Positions 31,854-45,051 of a DNA stretch of 64,000 nt are shown here, in pieces (the first letter of the stretch is position 1; every line of letters starts with the position of its first letter). Source of the DNA: Streptantibioticus parmotrematis (GTDB lineage Bacteria; Actinomycetota; Actinomycetes; Streptomycetales; Streptomycetaceae). Both the position numbers and the translations under genes were made by a program. The notes under the pieces are model-generated. The model worked only from the letters and a program-made list of their open reading frames with translations. It made no database searches and was not told where the DNA came from. Location of the stretch: NCBI RefSeq assembly GCF_019890615.1, contig NZ_JAINVZ010000012.1:145780-209779 (forward strand), given 5' to 3'.

Positions 31854-33494
31854 ATGCCAGGACCCATCAGACCCACGGCCCGCCCCGCCCGACCGGCCCG
31901 GCGCTCCCGGCGCGTCGTCGGCGCGCTGGCCGCCGTGGCCGTGGCCGCCGCCTGCGCGGCCGTGCAGCAGGCCGACGCGGCGACCCCGCGTACCAGCCTC
32001 GCGGCACAGGCGGCGTCGACCGCCCACCCGGACGGCACGGCCGCCAGGCCCGCCGCGTCCAGCGGCACGCGCCGCGTGCTGTTCGACGACACCAAGGCGG
32101 AGACGGCCGGCAACGCCGACTGGATCATCAGCACCAGCCAGCCGGACCCGACGGCCCAGAACCCCGATCCCACCAAGGAGACGGACTGGACCGGCGCGAT
32201 CTCCGCCTGGGGCGTCGCCCTCCAGCAGACCGGCGACTACTCGCTCGACACCCTGCCGTCCGGCGACAGCATCACCTACGGCACCTCCGGCGCGCTGGAC
32301 CTGAAGAACTTCGACGCCTTCGTCCTGCCCGAGCCCAACATCCTGCTCACCTCGGCGGAGAAGACCGCGCTGATGGAGTTCGTCCAGAACGGCGGCGGGC
32401 TCTTCCTGATCTCCGACCACAACGGCAGCGACCGCAACAACGACGGCGCCGACTCGCCGAAGATCATCAACGACCTGATGACCAACAACAGCGTCGACTC
32501 CTCCGACCCGTTCGGGTTCTCCGTCGACCTGCTCGACATCAGCTCCGACAGCCCCAAGGCGATCAGCGACCCCAGCGACCCGGTGCTCAACGGGCCGTTC
32601 GGCACGGTGACCGGCTCGTCCATCAACGACGGCACCACCTTCACCCTCAAGCCGTCCGACAACTCCTCGGTCAAGGGCCTGGTCTACCGCACCGGTTACA
32701 GCGGTGACACCGGCGCGTTCTTCGTCACCTCCACCTTCGGCTCCGGCCGGGTGGCGATCTGGGGCGACAGCTCGACCATCGACGACGGCACCGGCCAGTC
32801 CGGCAAGACGCTCTACAACGGGTGGAACACCGCCAGCAACGCCGACCTGGCCCTGAACGCCACCGCCTGGCTCTCCGGCGCGACCGGCGGCGGCGGGACG
32901 ACGACCGGCGGCACCTCGACCGGCGGCACGACCACGGGCGGCACGACGGGCGGTTCCACGACCGGGGGAACGACCACGGGCGGGACCACGACGGGCGGGA
33001 CCACGACCGGCGGCGGGGGCACGTGCTCCTCCGGTCAGCTGCTCGCCAACCCCGGCTTCGAGTCCGGCAACACGGGCTGGACGGCCACCAGCGGCGTCAT
33101 CAGCACCAGCAGCAAGGAGCCCGCGCACTCCGGTTCCTACAAGGCTTGGCTCAACGGCTACGGCGACGCCAACACCGCCACCCTCGCGCAGACGGTCACC
33201 ATCCCGTCCGGCTGCTCGGCGAGCCTGTCCTTCTGGCTGCACGTCGACACCGCGGAGACCACCTCCTCGACGGCGTACGACACCCTCAAGGCCCAGGTGC
33301 TGAGCAGCTCCGGCACGGTGCTGGGCACCCTCGCCACGTACTCCAACCTGAACGCGGCGAGCGGTTACACCCAGCGCACGTTCGACCTGAGCGGCTACGC
33401 GGGCCAGACGGTCACGGTGAAGTTCACCGGCACCGAGGACGCCCAGAAGCAGACCTCGTTCGTCATCGACGACACCGCGCTGAACGTCGGCTGA
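31854..33494 (+). CDS. Secreted multidomain protein: GATase-like domain plus carbohydrate-binding-like domain
   Basis: 546 residues; RBS GGAAGG. Signal peptide ([22 protein letters not shown]). Residues about 75-340 look like a class I glutamine-amidotransferase-like fold of secreted type ([49 protein letters not shown]), without an obvious catalytic Cys. A linker of T-T-G-G repeats (about 345-395) leads to a jelly-roll-like C-terminal domain ([19 protein letters not shown] ... [11 protein letters not shown]) of the kind that binds carbohydrate. The function is unknown. Confidence 0.7.
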   Translation: MPGPIRPTARPARPARRSRRVVGALAAVAVAAACAAVQQADAATPRTSLAAQAASTAHPDGTAARPAASSGTRRVLFDDTKAETAGNADWIISTSQPDPTAQNPDPTKETDWTGAISAWGVALQQTGDYSLDTLPSGDSITYGTSGALDLKNFDAFVLPEPNILLTSAEKTALMEFVQNGGGLFLISDHNGSDRNNDGADSPKIINDLMTNNSVDSSDPFGFSVDLLDISSDSPKAISDPSDPVLNGPFGTVTGSSINDGTTFTLKPSDNSSVKGLVYRTGYSGDTGAFFVTSTFGSGRVAIWGDSSTIDDGTGQSGKTLYNGWNTASNADLALNATAWLSGATGGGGTTTGGTSTGGTTTGGTTGGSTTGGTTTGGTTTGGTTTGGGGTCSSGQLLANPGFESGNTGWTATSGVISTSSKEPAHSGSYKAWLNGYGDANTATLAQTVTIPSGCSASLSFWLHVDTAETTSSTAYDTLKAQVLSSSGTVLGTLATYSNLNAASGYTQRTFDLSGYAGQTVTVKFTGTEDAQKQTSFVIDDTALNVG

Positions 33495-33554
33495 CCGCCA
33501 CGCCGACCACCGCAGCGGCTGCGGCGGGGCCCCGGCGAGGGGATCATCGGCGGT

Positions 33555-34163
33555 ATGAACCACACGATCCACCTCGCCCAGGACCCCGCCGCGGACGCGC
33601 TGCTCGGCCGCAGCCCGCTGGCGGCGCTCACCGGCATGCTGCTGGACCAGCAGGTGCCGATGGAGTGGGCGTTCTCCGGCCCGTACACCATCGCCCGGCG
33701 GCTCGGCGACGACGACCTGGACGCGCACCGCATCGCCGCCGAGGACCCCGAGGCGTTCGCCGCCCTGCTCTCCGCCAAGCCCGCGGTGCACCGCTACCCG
33801 GGGTCGATGGCCAAGCGCGTGCAGCAGCTGTGCCAGTACCTCGTCGAGCACTACGACGGCGACGCGGCCGCCGTCTGGCGCGACGTCCCCTCCGGCAAGG
33901 ACCTGCTCGCCAGGCTCAACGCCCTGCCCGGCTTCGGCAAGCAGAAGGCGCAGATCTTCCTGGCGTTGCTGGGCAAGCAGTACGGCGTGACCCCGCCCGG
34001 CTGGCGCGAGGCGGCCGGACCCTACGGCGAACAGGGCTCGCACCGCTCCGCCGCCGACATCACCGGCCCCGAGTCGCTCGCCAAGGTGCGCGCCTTCAAG
34101 CAGGAGGCCAAGCGCGCGGCCAAGGCGGCGAAGTCGGCGAAGCAGGCCGAGCAAACCGAGTAG
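33555..34163 (+). CDS. HhH-GPD family DNA glycosylase-like protein
   Basis: 202 residues. Helix-hairpin-helix region LARLNALPGFGKQKAQIFLALLG carries the GFG-x-K-A motif of HhH-GPD base-excision glycosylases; the N-terminus (ALTGMLLDQQVPMEWAFSGPYTI) matches the family. The usual catalytic Asp is not clearly placed, and the C-terminus is a Lys/Ala-rich helix (EAKRAAKAAKSAKQAEQ). Probably a DNA-repair related protein; convergent with the geosmin synthase gene. Confidence 0.8.
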   Translation: MNHTIHLAQDPAADALLGRSPLAALTGMLLDQQVPMEWAFSGPYTIARRLGDDDLDAHRIAAEDPEAFAALLSAKPAVHRYPGSMAKRVQQLCQYLVEHYDGDAAAVWRDVPSGKDLLARLNALPGFGKQKAQIFLALLGKQYGVTPPGWREAAGPYGEQGSHRSAADITGPESLAKVRAFKQEAKRAAKAAKSAKQAEQTE

Positions 34164-34188
34164 GCCGAGTAGGCGCGGCGGGGCGGTC

Positions 34189-36807
<2,619 letters not shown>

Positions 36808-36970
36808 CTACCCCTGGTCACGGATGCTTACTCCGTGTCGCCAATCGTCATACAAACAACCACTCGTTGGAGTGAGGACGTGATGTCCGGACCGCAGCGC
36901 GCGGCCGGGCGGGGCGAGTGGCCGCCTCGGGCGGCGCCGGTTGTCGGTGGGCCCCGATATCGTCGTAAGC

Positions 36971-39286
36971 GTGTCTCTCGCTCTGTACCGCCGCTACCGT
37001 CCCGAGTCCTTCGCCGAGGTCATCGGGCAGGAGCACGTCACCGACCCGTTGTCGCAGGCGCTGCGCAACAACCGGGTCAACCACGCGTACCTGTTCAGCG
37101 GTCCGCGCGGCTGCGGCAAGACGACCAGCGCGCGGATCCTCGCCCGGTGCCTGAACTGCGAGCAGGGGCCGACGCCGACGCCGTGCGGCGAGTGCCGTTC
37201 CTGCCGCGACCTGGCGCGCAACGGGCCGGGCTCGATCGACGTCATCGAGATCGACGCCGCGTCGCACGGCGGCGTGGACGACGCGCGCGACCTGCGGGAG
37301 AAGGCCTTCTTCGGGCCCGCCTCCAGCCGGTACAAGATCTACATCATCGACGAGGCCCACATGGTCACCTCGGCGGGCTTCAACGCCCTGCTGAAGGTGG
37401 TCGAGGAGCCCCCGGAGCACCTGAAGTTCATCTTCGCGACCACCGAGCCGGAGAAGGTCATCGGCACGATCCGGTCGCGCACCCACCACTACCCGTTCCG
37501 CCTGGTCCCGCCGGGCACGCTCCGCGACTACCTGGCCGAGGTCTGCGGCCGGGAGGACATCGCGGTCGAGAACGGCGTGTACCCGCTGGTGGTCCGGGCC
37601 GGCGCGGGCTCGGTCCGTGACTCGATGTCGGTGATGGACCAGCTGCTCGCGGGCGCGGGCGAGTCCGGCGTGACGTACGCGATGGCCACCGCGCTGCTCG
37701 GCTACACCGACGCCGCGCTGCTGGACGACGTGGTGGACGCCTTCGCGGCGGGCGACGGCGCGGCGGCCTTCGAGATCGTCGACCGCGTCATCGAGGGCGG
37801 CCACGACCCGCGCCGGTTCGTCGCCGACCTGCTGGAGAGGCTGCGCGACCTGGTCATCCTGGCCGCCGTCCCGGACGCGGGCGAGAAGGGGCTGATAGAC
37901 GCACCGGCCGACGTGGTCGAGCGGATGGCGGCGCAGGCCTCGGTCTTCGGCGCCGCCGAGCTGAGCCGTGCGGCGGACCTGGTCAATACCGGGCTGACCG
38001 AGATGCGCGGAGCCACCTCCCCGCGCCTCCAGCTGGAGCTGATCTGCGCCCGCGTGCTGCTGCCCGCCGCCTACGACGACGAACGCGCCGTCGCCGCCCG
38101 GCTGGACCGGCTGGAGCGGCAGGCGCTCGCGGGGGGACTCGCGGCGCCCGCGGGTTATGCGCCCCAGCCGGACGGCGGCGTGCAGGTGACCGGTGCGGTG
38201 GACGGCTCCGCGGTGGCCCGGGCGGCGGTGCGGCCCGGGCAGGGCGGTCCGGGCCAGGCGCCCGCGCCCACCACGCCTCTGGCCCCCGCCCCGGCCCCGG
38301 CCCCTGCCGCGCCCGCGGCTCCGGCTCCGGTGCCCGACCCCCCGGCCGCGCCTTCTGCTCCGGCTCCGGCGTCCCCCGCCCAGGCGGCTCCGGCGACCGG
38401 TGACGCACCGGCCGCTCCCGCCGCCCGGGTCCCCGGGGCCTGGCCGACCGCCGCGCGGCCCGGGTCCGGGGGAGCCCCGCCCGCGCCGGGGGCCTGGCCC
38501 ACCGCCGCCCCGCCGCAGTCGTCCCCGGCGGCCCCTGCTCCCGCGGCGCCCGCGCAGGCCCCCGCCCCCGCACCGGCCGCGCCTTCGCAGGCGCCCGCTC
38601 CGAGCGGTTCCGGTTCCGGTTCCGGTTCCAAGGCTGTCGCGGGCGATCCGTCCCGGGTGCGCCAGATGTGGCCCGACATCCTTGAGGCGGTCAAGAACCG
38701 CCGCCGCTTCACCTGGATCCTGCTGAGCCAGAACGCGCAGGTCGTCGGCTTCGACGGGACGACGCTCCAGCTCGGGTTCGCCAACCCGGGTGCCCGCGAC
38801 AGCTTCGTCAGCGGCGGCAGCGAGGACGTCCTGCGTCAGGCGGTCAACGACCTGCTGCACGTCGAGTGGAAGATCGAGGCGCTGGTCGACCCGTCCGGTG
38901 GCGGGGGAGGGGGAGCGCAGGGCGGTTTCGGCCCGCCCGGGTCCTCCGGGCCGCAGGGCGGCGGCTTCCCCGGTCCGTCCCGTCCGTCCGCCGGAGCGCC
39001 GTCCGGCGCGGCCCCGTCCGCCCCCTTCGCGCCCCCGGCGCATTCTGGCCAGGGCGGTCCAGGCGGGCAGGCCCGTGGACCGCAGCAGCCGCAGCAGCCG
39101 TCGTCCGGGCCCGAGCCGTCGCGCGGCGCCGCGCCGTCCGCGCCGGAGCCGCCCCCGGTCGTCTCGGTCGAGGACGACATCCCGGAGGACGACGACCCCG
39201 ACCTCGACGACACCGCGCTCACCGGCCACGACCTGATCGTCCGCGAGCTCGGCGCCACGGTGATCGAGGAGATCGTCAACGAGTGA
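36971..39286 (+). CDS. dnaX: DNA polymerase III subunits gamma and tau
   Basis: 771 residues from GTG 36971 (VSLALYRRYRPESFAEVIGQEHV), the family's usual start; ten upstream codons are also open. AAA+ motor with Walker A SGPRGCGKTTSA, zinc-binding Cys cluster (CLNCEQGPTPTPCGECRSC, residues about 60-78), Walker B-like IYIIDEAHM and sensor regions. The middle is a long Pro/Ala-rich tau linker, ending with the DnaE/DnaB-binding C-terminus IVRELGATVIEEIVNE. Clamp loader of the replisome; start of the conserved dnaX-ybaB-recR block. Confidence 0.95.
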   Translation: MSLALYRRYRPESFAEVIGQEHVTDPLSQALRNNRVNHAYLFSGPRGCGKTTSARILARCLNCEQGPTPTPCGECRSCRDLARNGPGSIDVIEIDAASHGGVDDARDLREKAFFGPASSRYKIYIIDEAHMVTSAGFNALLKVVEEPPEHLKFIFATTEPEKVIGTIRSRTHHYPFRLVPPGTLRDYLAEVCGREDIAVENGVYPLVVRAGAGSVRDSMSVMDQLLAGAGESGVTYAMATALLGYTDAALLDDVVDAFAAGDGAAAFEIVDRVIEGGHDPRRFVADLLERLRDLVILAAVPDAGEKGLIDAPADVVERMAAQASVFGAAELSRAADLVNTGLTEMRGATSPRLQLELICARVLLPAAYDDERAVAARLDRLERQALAGGLAAPAGYAPQPDGGVQVTGAVDGSAVARAAVRPGQGGPGQAPAPTTPLAPAPAPAPAAPAAPAPVPDPPAAPSAPAPASPAQAAPATGDAPAAPAARVPGAWPTAARPGSGGAPPAPGAWPTAAPPQSSPAAPAPAAPAQAPAPAPAAPSQAPAPSGSGSGSGSKAVAGDPSRVRQMWPDILEAVKNRRRFTWILLSQNAQVVGFDGTTLQLGFANPGARDSFVSGGSEDVLRQAVNDLLHVEWKIEALVDPSGGGGGGAQGGFGPPGSSGPQGGGFPGPSRPSAGAPSGAAPSAPFAPPAHSGQGGPGGQARGPQQPQQPSSGPEPSRGAAPSAPEPPPVVSVEDDIPEDDDPDLDDTALTGHDLIVRELGATVIEEIVNE

Positions 39287-39528
39287 CCCCCGGGCCGGTC
39301 AACGTGATCAGCGGCCACGTAATCAGTCGGTAAGGGAAAGTTGGCGAAGGGATGACCCCGTCGCCATGACATCGGCGTACTCCTGGTAGTGGTGGTGAAA
39401 GGGTGGGCGCACGGCGCACGTTCCGCCGCGCTGGATCCTCCGCACGGCGTAGCGCGCTCCGCCGTTGGAGCACGTAGGCTCGCCCTACCGCATACGTTGG
39501 AACGTTGTCGTACGGCAGGAGCGAACCC

Positions 39529-39873
39529 GTGATCCCCGGTGGTGGTCAGCCCAACATGCAGCAGCTGCTCAAGCAGGCCCAGAAGATGCAGCAGGATCTC
39601 GCCGACGCCCAGGCCGAGCTGGCCGAGGCGAAGGTCGAGGGCACCTCGGGCGGCGGGCTGGTGAAGGCCACCGTCAGCGGGGCGGGCGAGCTGGTCGGCC
39701 TGGTGATCGCCCCCGACGCGGTCGACCCGGACGACACCGAGACGCTTGCCGACCTCGTCCTCGCCGCCGTGCGGGACGGCAACGCGGCGGCGCAGGCGCT
39801 CCAGCAGGAGAAGCTGGGCCCGCTGGCCCAGGGCATGGGCGGCGGGGGCGGCATCCCCGGCCTGCCGTTCTGA
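39529..39873 (+). CDS. ybaB: YbaB/EbfC-family nucleoid-associated protein
   Basis: 114 residues from GTG 39529 ([35 protein letters not shown]). The N-terminal helix ([14 protein letters not shown]) and dimeric hydrophobic core ([34 protein letters not shown]) match the family, with a Gly-rich C-terminal tail. Binds DNA and sits between dnaX and recR in most actinobacteria. Confidence 0.9.
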   Translation: MIPGGGQPNMQQLLKQAQKMQQDLADAQAELAEAKVEGTSGGGLVKATVSGAGELVGLVIAPDAVDPDDTETLADLVLAAVRDGNAAAQALQQEKLGPLAQGMGGGGGIPGLPF

Positions 39874-40022
39874 CCCCGGGCCCGCGAGCCGAACCGCGGG
39901 ACCGAAGCTCGTCGCGCTGAACCGCAGGAGCCCGTCGAGCCGAACCGCAGGACCGCTCGGCCGCAGAACCGCTGAACCGCAGAGCCGCAGAACCGAAGAA
40001 GGCACAGAGAGAAGGCGTTTTC

Positions 40023-40622
40023 GTGTACGAAGGCGTGGTCCAGGACCTCATCGACGAACTGGGCAGGCTGCCCGGCGTCGGGCCCAAGAGCGCGCAGCGG
40101 ATCGCCTTCCACATCCTCCAGGCCGACCCGGCCGACGTCCGGCGGCTGGCGCACGCGCTGGCCGAGGTCAAGGAGAAGGTGCGGTTCTGCGGGATCTGCG
40201 GCAACGTGGCGCAGGACGAGCAGTGCCGGGTCTGCCAGGACCCGCGCCGCGACCCCGCGGTGATCTGCGTCGTCGAGGAGCCGAAGGACGTCGTGGCGGT
40301 GGAGCGGACCCGGGAGTTCCGGGGCCGCTACCACGTGCTGGGCGGGGCGATCAGCCCGATCGAGGGCGTCGGCCCGGACGATCTGCGGATACGGGAACTG
40401 CTGGCCAGGCTGGCCGACGGTACGGTCACCGAGCTGATCCTGGCCACGGACCCCAATCTGGAGGGAGAGGCCACCGCGACCTACCTCGCGCGCATGGTGA
40501 AGCCCATGGGCCTGAAGGTGACGCGGCTGGCCAGCGGGCTGCCCGTGGGGGGCGACCTGGAGTACGCCGACGAGGTCACGCTCGGGCGTGCCTTCGAAGG
40601 GAGACGACTGCTCGATGTCTGA
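40023..40622 (+). CDS. recR: Recombination mediator RecR
   Basis: 199 residues from GTG 40023. Helix-hairpin-helix at the start ([20 protein letters not shown]), zinc finger of four cysteines ([16 protein letters not shown]) and a Toprim domain ([20 protein letters not shown]). RecR loads RecA in the RecFOR pathway. Overlaps the DUF5063 gene by 8 bp, so translationally coupled. Confidence 0.95.
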   Translation: MYEGVVQDLIDELGRLPGVGPKSAQRIAFHILQADPADVRRLAHALAEVKEKVRFCGICGNVAQDEQCRVCQDPRRDPAVICVVEEPKDVVAVERTREFRGRYHVLGGAISPIEGVGPDDLRIRELLARLADGTVTELILATDPNLEGEATATYLARMVKPMGLKVTRLASGLPVGGDLEYADEVTLGRAFEGRRLLDV

Positions 40623-41502
40623 CACAGCGGCCCGCGGCAGCACCCCGGGCGAGCCCCGGCCGACGCCCGCGACGACTGCCGCGTCGGCGAACGCCAAGAT
40701 GAACGACAAGATGAACGACAGGGCCAACGGCACGGCGAGCGCCGCACCGGGCGCCGCGCCGACCGCGGGGTCCGGCCGTCCGGCCGCCTCGCACGCGGCG
40801 CCCCGCGCGCCCCACGCGGGCCCGGGCGACGCGCCCGCGCCCCCGCGCGGACGCGGCGGATCCGGAGCTCCGGACGACTTCGCGGTGCAGATCGCCGACC
40901 AGATCGAGAGCTTCATCGTGGCGGTGCGGGAGGTCGCCAAGGGCGACGAGCCCGACAGCGCGGTGCCGTTCCTGCTGCTGGAGGTCTCCCAGCTGATGCT
41001 GGCGGGCGGGCGGCTCGGCGCGCACGAGGACATCGTCCCGGACGAGCGCTACGAGCCCGACGCGGGCCCGGAGCCGGACGCCGACCAGCTGCGGGAGAAC
41101 CTCGCCCGGCTGCTGGAGCCGATCGACGTCTACTCCGAGGTCTTCGACCCGTACGTGCCGCGCAGCATGCCGGTGGCGTGCCGGATCTCCGACGACCTCG
41201 CGGACGTGGTGACCGACCTGTCGCACGGCCTCGCCCACTACCGGGAGGGCCGGGTCAGCGAGGCGCTGTGGTGGTGGCAGTTCTCCTACCTGTCCAACTG
41301 GGGGCCGACCGCCAGTGCCTCGCTGCGGGCGCTCCAGTCACTGGTGGCGCACGTACGGCTGGACTCGCCGCTGGACGAGCTGGACGGCCTGGACACCGAC
41401 ACCGATGCGTCGGCCGGTGACGAGACGCTGGCGGAGGAGGCGGGCCGGGTGATGGCCGCCGAGATCGCCGAACCGCTGGGCCTGCGTCGCCCCCGCGTAT
41501 GA
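40615..41502 (+). CDS. DUF5063 protein downstream of recR
   Basis: 295 residues from ATG 40615, overlapping the recR stop. Low-complexity Pro/Ala N-terminus (about 85 residues), then the conserved alpha-helical domain ([77 protein letters not shown]). A conserved neighbour of recR in actinobacteria; function unknown, probably DNA-related by association. Confidence 0.85.
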   Translation: MSDTAARGSTPGEPRPTPATTAASANAKMNDKMNDRANGTASAAPGAAPTAGSGRPAASHAAPRAPHAGPGDAPAPPRGRGGSGAPDDFAVQIADQIESFIVAVREVAKGDEPDSAVPFLLLEVSQLMLAGGRLGAHEDIVPDERYEPDAGPEPDADQLRENLARLLEPIDVYSEVFDPYVPRSMPVACRISDDLADVVTDLSHGLAHYREGRVSEALWWWQFSYLSNWGPTASASLRALQSLVAHVRLDSPLDELDGLDTDTDASAGDETLAEEAGRVMAAEIAEPLGLRRPRV

Positions 41503-41693
41503 CGGGACGCGGGTCGCCCACGCGTGTGACCTGTCTTACGTCTCCGTGTGCCGTCGCGAGGAACGGGCATGCTCCGCAGCTGAAGCGGCCGAGCGGTGCA
41601 CGCCTGCGCCGGTGTGATCATGTGGTGAGCAGGAAGTCTCACGATGTGATACGCCCGGGGCGGATCGTGCCCGCTCGTTAGACTGAGCCGAAC

Positions 41694-41727
41694 GCATTCC
41701 CCCCTCGCGGGGGTCTGGGGGGAATGC
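41694..41727. promoter_or_regulatory. Perfect 11-bp hairpin before the aspartokinase gene
   Basis: gcattcccccc (41694-41704) pairs with ggggggaatgc (41717-41727), 12-nt loop, 29 bp before the ask start codon and 190 bp after the previous stop. It can terminate the recR operon or act as an attenuator/UTR structure of ask. Confidence 0.55.
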
Positions 41728-41756
41728 CCCAGAAAACACAGTTGCGAGGAGCGCAC

Positions 41757-43028
41757 GTGGGCCTTGTCGTGCAGAAGTACGGCGGCTCATCCGTTGCGGA
41801 TGCCGAGGGCATCAAGCGCGTCGCCAAGCGGATCGTCGATGCCAAGAAGAGCGGCCACCAGGTGGTCGTCGTGGTGTCGGCGATGGGTGACACGACGGAC
41901 GAGTTGATCGATCTCGCCCAGCAGGTATCTCCGATCCCTGCCGGACGCGAGTTCGACATGCTGCTGACCGCCGGAGAGCGGATCTCCATGGCCCTGCTGG
42001 CGATGGCGATCAAAAACCTCGGTCACGAGGCGCAGTCCTTCACCGGAAGCCAGGCCGGTGTCATCACCGACTCGGTCCACAACAAGGCCCGGATCATCGA
42101 CGTCACGCCGGGCCGCATCCGCACCGCGCTGGACGAGGGCAACATCGCCATCGTCGCCGGGTTCCAGGGTGTGTCCCACGACAAGAAGGACATCACCACG
42201 CTGGGCCGGGGCGGCTCGGACACCACGGCCGTGGCGCTGGCCGCCGCGCTCGACGCCGAGGTCTGTGAGATCTACACGGACGTCGACGGCGTCTTCACCG
42301 CCGACCCGCGGGTGGTGAAGAAGGCCCGCAAGATCGACTGGATCTCCTTCGAGGACATGCTGGAGCTGGCCTCGTCCGGATCCAAGGTGCTGCTGCACCG
42401 CTGCGTGGAATACGCGCGCCGATACAACATCCCGATCCACGTGCGCTCGTCCTTCTCCGGACTGCGCGGAACCTGGGTCAGCAACGAACCGCTAGGGGGC
42501 CACCCGATGGAGCAGGCGATCATCTCGGGGGTCGCGCACGACACGTCCGAGGCGAAGGTCACGGTCGTCGGCGTACCGGACAAGCCGGGCGAGGCCGCGA
42601 CGATCTTCCGCGCGATCGCGGACGCGCAGATCAACATCGACATGGTCGTGCAGAACGTGTCGGCCGCCTCGACCGGTCTGACCGACATCTCGTTCACGCT
42701 GCCGAAGACCGACGGACGCAAGGCGGTGCAGGCGCTGGAGCGCACCCGCCCCCAGGTCGGCTTCGACTCGCTGCGCTACGACGACCAGATCGCCAAGATC
42801 TCGCTGGTCGGCGCCGGCATGAAGACCAACCCCGGCGTCACCGCCACGTTCTTCGAGGCGCTGTCCAACGCGGGCGTCAACATCGAGCTGATCTCCACCT
42901 CGGAGATCCGCATCTCGGTGGTCACCCGCGCCGACGACGTCAACGAGGCGGTCCGCGCCGTCCACACGGCCTTCGGTCTCGACACCGAGAGCGACGAGGC
43001 CGTGGTCTACGGAGGGACGGGCCGATGA
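41757..43028 (+). CDS. ask: Aspartokinase (alpha/beta, catalytic plus ACT domains)
   Basis: 423 residues from GTG 41757 with RBS GAGGAGC. Kinase motifs: [13 protein letters not shown] at the N-terminus, [30 protein letters not shown] and [11 protein letters not shown]. Two ACT domains follow ([17 protein letters not shown] and [22 protein letters not shown]). An internal start for the ACT-only beta subunit is likely (VAHDTSEAK region), as in other actinobacteria. Phosphorylates aspartate in the lysine/threonine/methionine pathway. Coupled to asd. Confidence 0.95.
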   Translation: MGLVVQKYGGSSVADAEGIKRVAKRIVDAKKSGHQVVVVVSAMGDTTDELIDLAQQVSPIPAGREFDMLLTAGERISMALLAMAIKNLGHEAQSFTGSQAGVITDSVHNKARIIDVTPGRIRTALDEGNIAIVAGFQGVSHDKKDITTLGRGGSDTTAVALAAALDAEVCEIYTDVDGVFTADPRVVKKARKIDWISFEDMLELASSGSKVLLHRCVEYARRYNIPIHVRSSFSGLRGTWVSNEPLGGHPMEQAIISGVAHDTSEAKVTVVGVPDKPGEAATIFRAIADAQINIDMVVQNVSAASTGLTDISFTLPKTDGRKAVQALERTRPQVGFDSLRYDDQIAKISLVGAGMKTNPGVTATFFEALSNAGVNIELISTSEIRISVVTRADDVNEAVRAVHTAFGLDTESDEAVVYGGTGR

Positions 43029-44095
43029 CCGCATCCGTCAAGGGCCCGAAGCCCACCCTGGCCGTCGTCGGTGCCACCGGCGCGGTCGGGACCGTGATGC
43101 TGGGCATCCTCTCCTCGCGCGAGGACGTCTGGGGCGAGATCCGGCTGATCGCCTCGCCCCGTTCCGCCGGGCGCAGGCTCGTCGTGCGCGGCGAGGAGGT
43201 CGAGGTCGTCGCGCTGAGCGAGGAGGCGTTCGAGGGCGTCGACGTCGCGATGTTCGACGTGCCGGACGAGGTCTCCGCGCAGTGGGCGCCGATCGCGGCG
43301 GCCAAGGGCGCGGTGGCGGTGGACAACTCCGGCGCGTTCCGCATGGACGACGACGTTCCGCTGGTGGTCCCGGAGGTCAACGCGCACGCGGCGCGGATGC
43401 GTCCGCGCGGCATCATCTCCAACCCCAACTGCACGACGCTGTCGATGATCGTGGCGCTGGGCGCGCTGCACGCCGAGTTCGGCCTGTCCGAACTGGTCGT
43501 CTCCTCCTACCAGGCGGCGTCCGGCGCGGGCCAGCCCGGCATCGACACCCTGCGCGAGCAGATCGCCAAGGTGGGCGGCACCTCCCTGGGCACCCAGCCC
43601 GGTGACGTGCGGCGCGCGGTCGGCGACTTCGGCCCGTTCCCGGCGCCGCTGGCGCTCAACGTGGTGCCGTGGGCGGGGTCGGTGAAGGACGAGGGCTGGT
43701 CCAGCGAGGAGCTGAAGGTCCGCAACGAGTCCCGCAAGATCCTGGGCCTGCCCGGCCTGCGGGTCAACGCGACCTGCGTGCGCGTCCCCGTCATCACCAC
43801 GCACTCGCTCACCGTCCACGCGCGGTTCGAGAACGAGGTCTCGGTGGCCCGGGCGCACGAGATCCTGGGCAGCGCGCCGGGCGTCGTGGTCTGCGACAAC
43901 CCGGCCGAGGGCGAGTTCCCCACCCCCGCCGACGCGGTGGGCACCGACCCGACCTGGGTCGGCCGGGTCCGCCGGTCGCTCGACGACCCGTACGCGCTGG
44001 AGCTGTTCCTGTGCGGCGACAACCTCCGCAAGGGGGCCGCGCTGAACACCGCGCAGATCGCCGAACTGGTCGCCGCCGAACTGGCCGGTGCCTGA
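43025..44095 (+). CDS. asd: Aspartate-semialdehyde dehydrogenase
   Basis: 356 residues, ATGA overlap with ask. NADP-binding start [19 protein letters not shown], active-site Cys in [17 protein letters not shown], and the substrate segment [20 protein letters not shown]. Reduces aspartyl phosphate to aspartate semialdehyde. The downstream stem CCGGCC-gaac-GGCCGG at 44100 may contribute to termination. Confidence 0.95.
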   Translation: MTASVKGPKPTLAVVGATGAVGTVMLGILSSREDVWGEIRLIASPRSAGRRLVVRGEEVEVVALSEEAFEGVDVAMFDVPDEVSAQWAPIAAAKGAVAVDNSGAFRMDDDVPLVVPEVNAHAARMRPRGIISNPNCTTLSMIVALGALHAEFGLSELVVSSYQAASGAGQPGIDTLREQIAKVGGTSLGTQPGDVRRAVGDFGPFPAPLALNVVPWAGSVKDEGWSSEELKVRNESRKILGLPGLRVNATCVRVPVITTHSLTVHARFENEVSVARAHEILGSAPGVVVCDNPAEGEFPTPADAVGTDPTWVGRVRRSLDDPYALELFLCGDNLRKGAALNTAQIAELVAAELAGA

Positions 44096-44117
44096 ACACC
44101 CGGCCGAACGGCCGGTC

Positions 44118-44147
44118 TTGTGAAGGACTTGTGACGAAGTCTATGGT
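44118..44147 (+). promoter_or_regulatory. Sigma-70-type promoter in the asd-sigma intergenic region
   Basis: TTGTGA (44118-44123), 18-bp spacer, TATGGT (44142-44147), pointing rightward. It stands alone upstream of a terminator rather than of the sigma gene. Confidence 0.45.
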
Positions 44148-44153
44148 CTGTAC

Positions 44154-44236
44154 CGCTTGAAGCGGACCGCTCGGACGTTCGACAATGACGCTCCCCGCCT
44201 CGCTGCCACGGCAGTTGGGCGGGGAGCGTGTTTTTT
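44154..44236 (+). ncRNA. Candidate small RNA between asd and the sigma factor gene
   Basis: A transcript from the promoter would be about 80 nt: hairpin CCGCTTgAAGCGG near its 5' end (44153-44165) and a perfect 12-bp stem at 44188-44199/44218-44229 followed by TTTTTT. The tract of six T is rare in this genome. No ORF of note lies inside. An alternative is simply the asd terminator read with a fortuitous promoter. Confidence 0.4.
44188..44236 (+). terminator. Canonical Rho-independent terminator
   Basis: Stem acgctccccgcc / ggcggggagcgt (44188-44199, 44218-44229) followed after one G by six T (44231-44236). Confidence 0.85.
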
Positions 44237-44367
44237 CGTACCGGCGGCTTCGTATCGGCGGTAACGGGGGCGTATCGGGTAGTCGGCGCAGACCGGGGCA
44301 GTGGGGATGAGTTGGTTCGCATGCGGATCTCGTACAACCCTCGTGGGCGGGCGGGAGTCCAACAGTC

Positions 44368-45051
44368 GTGGCAGAGGCACTCGGCATGGCAACGCCCCTC
44401 ACGGCGCCGCTGGGACGGGCGGGGACCGCTCCCGCGCGTGCGCGTGCGTCCCGCCCCTCGGGCGGCCTGCCGGTGATCGCCCCCTGGCCGGTCGCCCACG
44501 CGCCGTCGGACGCCCCGGTGAGTGCCACCGCGGCCGGCGCTGACGACGCGATGACCGCGGGCACCACGGTCGACCACCTCACCGAGACCTACCGCGCCCA
44601 CTACCGCTCGCTGCTCGGCCTCGCCGCGCTGCTGCTGGACGACACCGCGTCCTGCGAGGACGTCGTCCAGGAGGCGTTCATCCGGGTGCACTCCGCGCGC
44701 AGCCGGGTCCGCGAGCCCGAGAAGACCCTCGCCTACCTGCGTCAGACGGTCGTCAACCTCTCCCGCTCCGCGCTGCGCCGCCGCATCCTGGGCCTGAAGC
44801 TGCTGTCCAAGCCGATGCCGGACATGGCCAGCGCCGAGGAGGGCGCCTACGAGCAGCTCGAACGCGACCAGCTCATCCGCTCGATGCGCGGCCTGCAACG
44901 GCGGCAGCGCGAGGTGCTGGTGCTGCGGTACTTCGCCGACATGACCGAGGCGCAGGTGGCCGAGACGCTGGGCATATCCATAGGCTCCGTCAAGGCGTAC
45001 GGGTCCCGTGGCATCGCGGCCCTCCGTGTCGCCATGGAGACCCCGGCATGA
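44368..45051 (+). CDS. SigE-family ECF RNA polymerase sigma factor (SCO3613-like)
   Basis: 227 residues from GTG 44368 (GGGAG upstream; ATG at 44386 is an alternative). Region 2 (HLTETYRAHYRSLLGLAALLLDDTASCEDVVQEAFIRVH) and region 4 (LQRRQREVLVLRYFADMTEAQVAETLGISIGSVKAYGSRG) are complete. It belongs to the actinobacterial SigE-type subgroup and sits next to asd as in S. coelicolor (SCO3615-SCO3613 order). The N-terminal 60 residues are Ala/Pro-rich and poorly conserved. Overlaps the next gene by 4 bp. Confidence 0.9.
   Translation: MAEALGMATPLTAPLGRAGTAPARARASRPSGGLPVIAPWPVAHAPSDAPVSATAAGADDAMTAGTTVDHLTETYRAHYRSLLGLAALLLDDTASCEDVVQEAFIRVHSARSRVREPEKTLAYLRQTVVNLSRSALRRRILGLKLLSKPMPDMASAEEGAYEQLERDQLIRSMRGLQRRQREVLVLRYFADMTEAQVAETLGISIGSVKAYGSRGIAALRVAMETPA

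Noticed and set aside
36848..39229. 793-codon minus-strand frame opposite dnaX
   Set aside because: Low-complexity Arg/Gly product, whereas dnaX is unmistakable.
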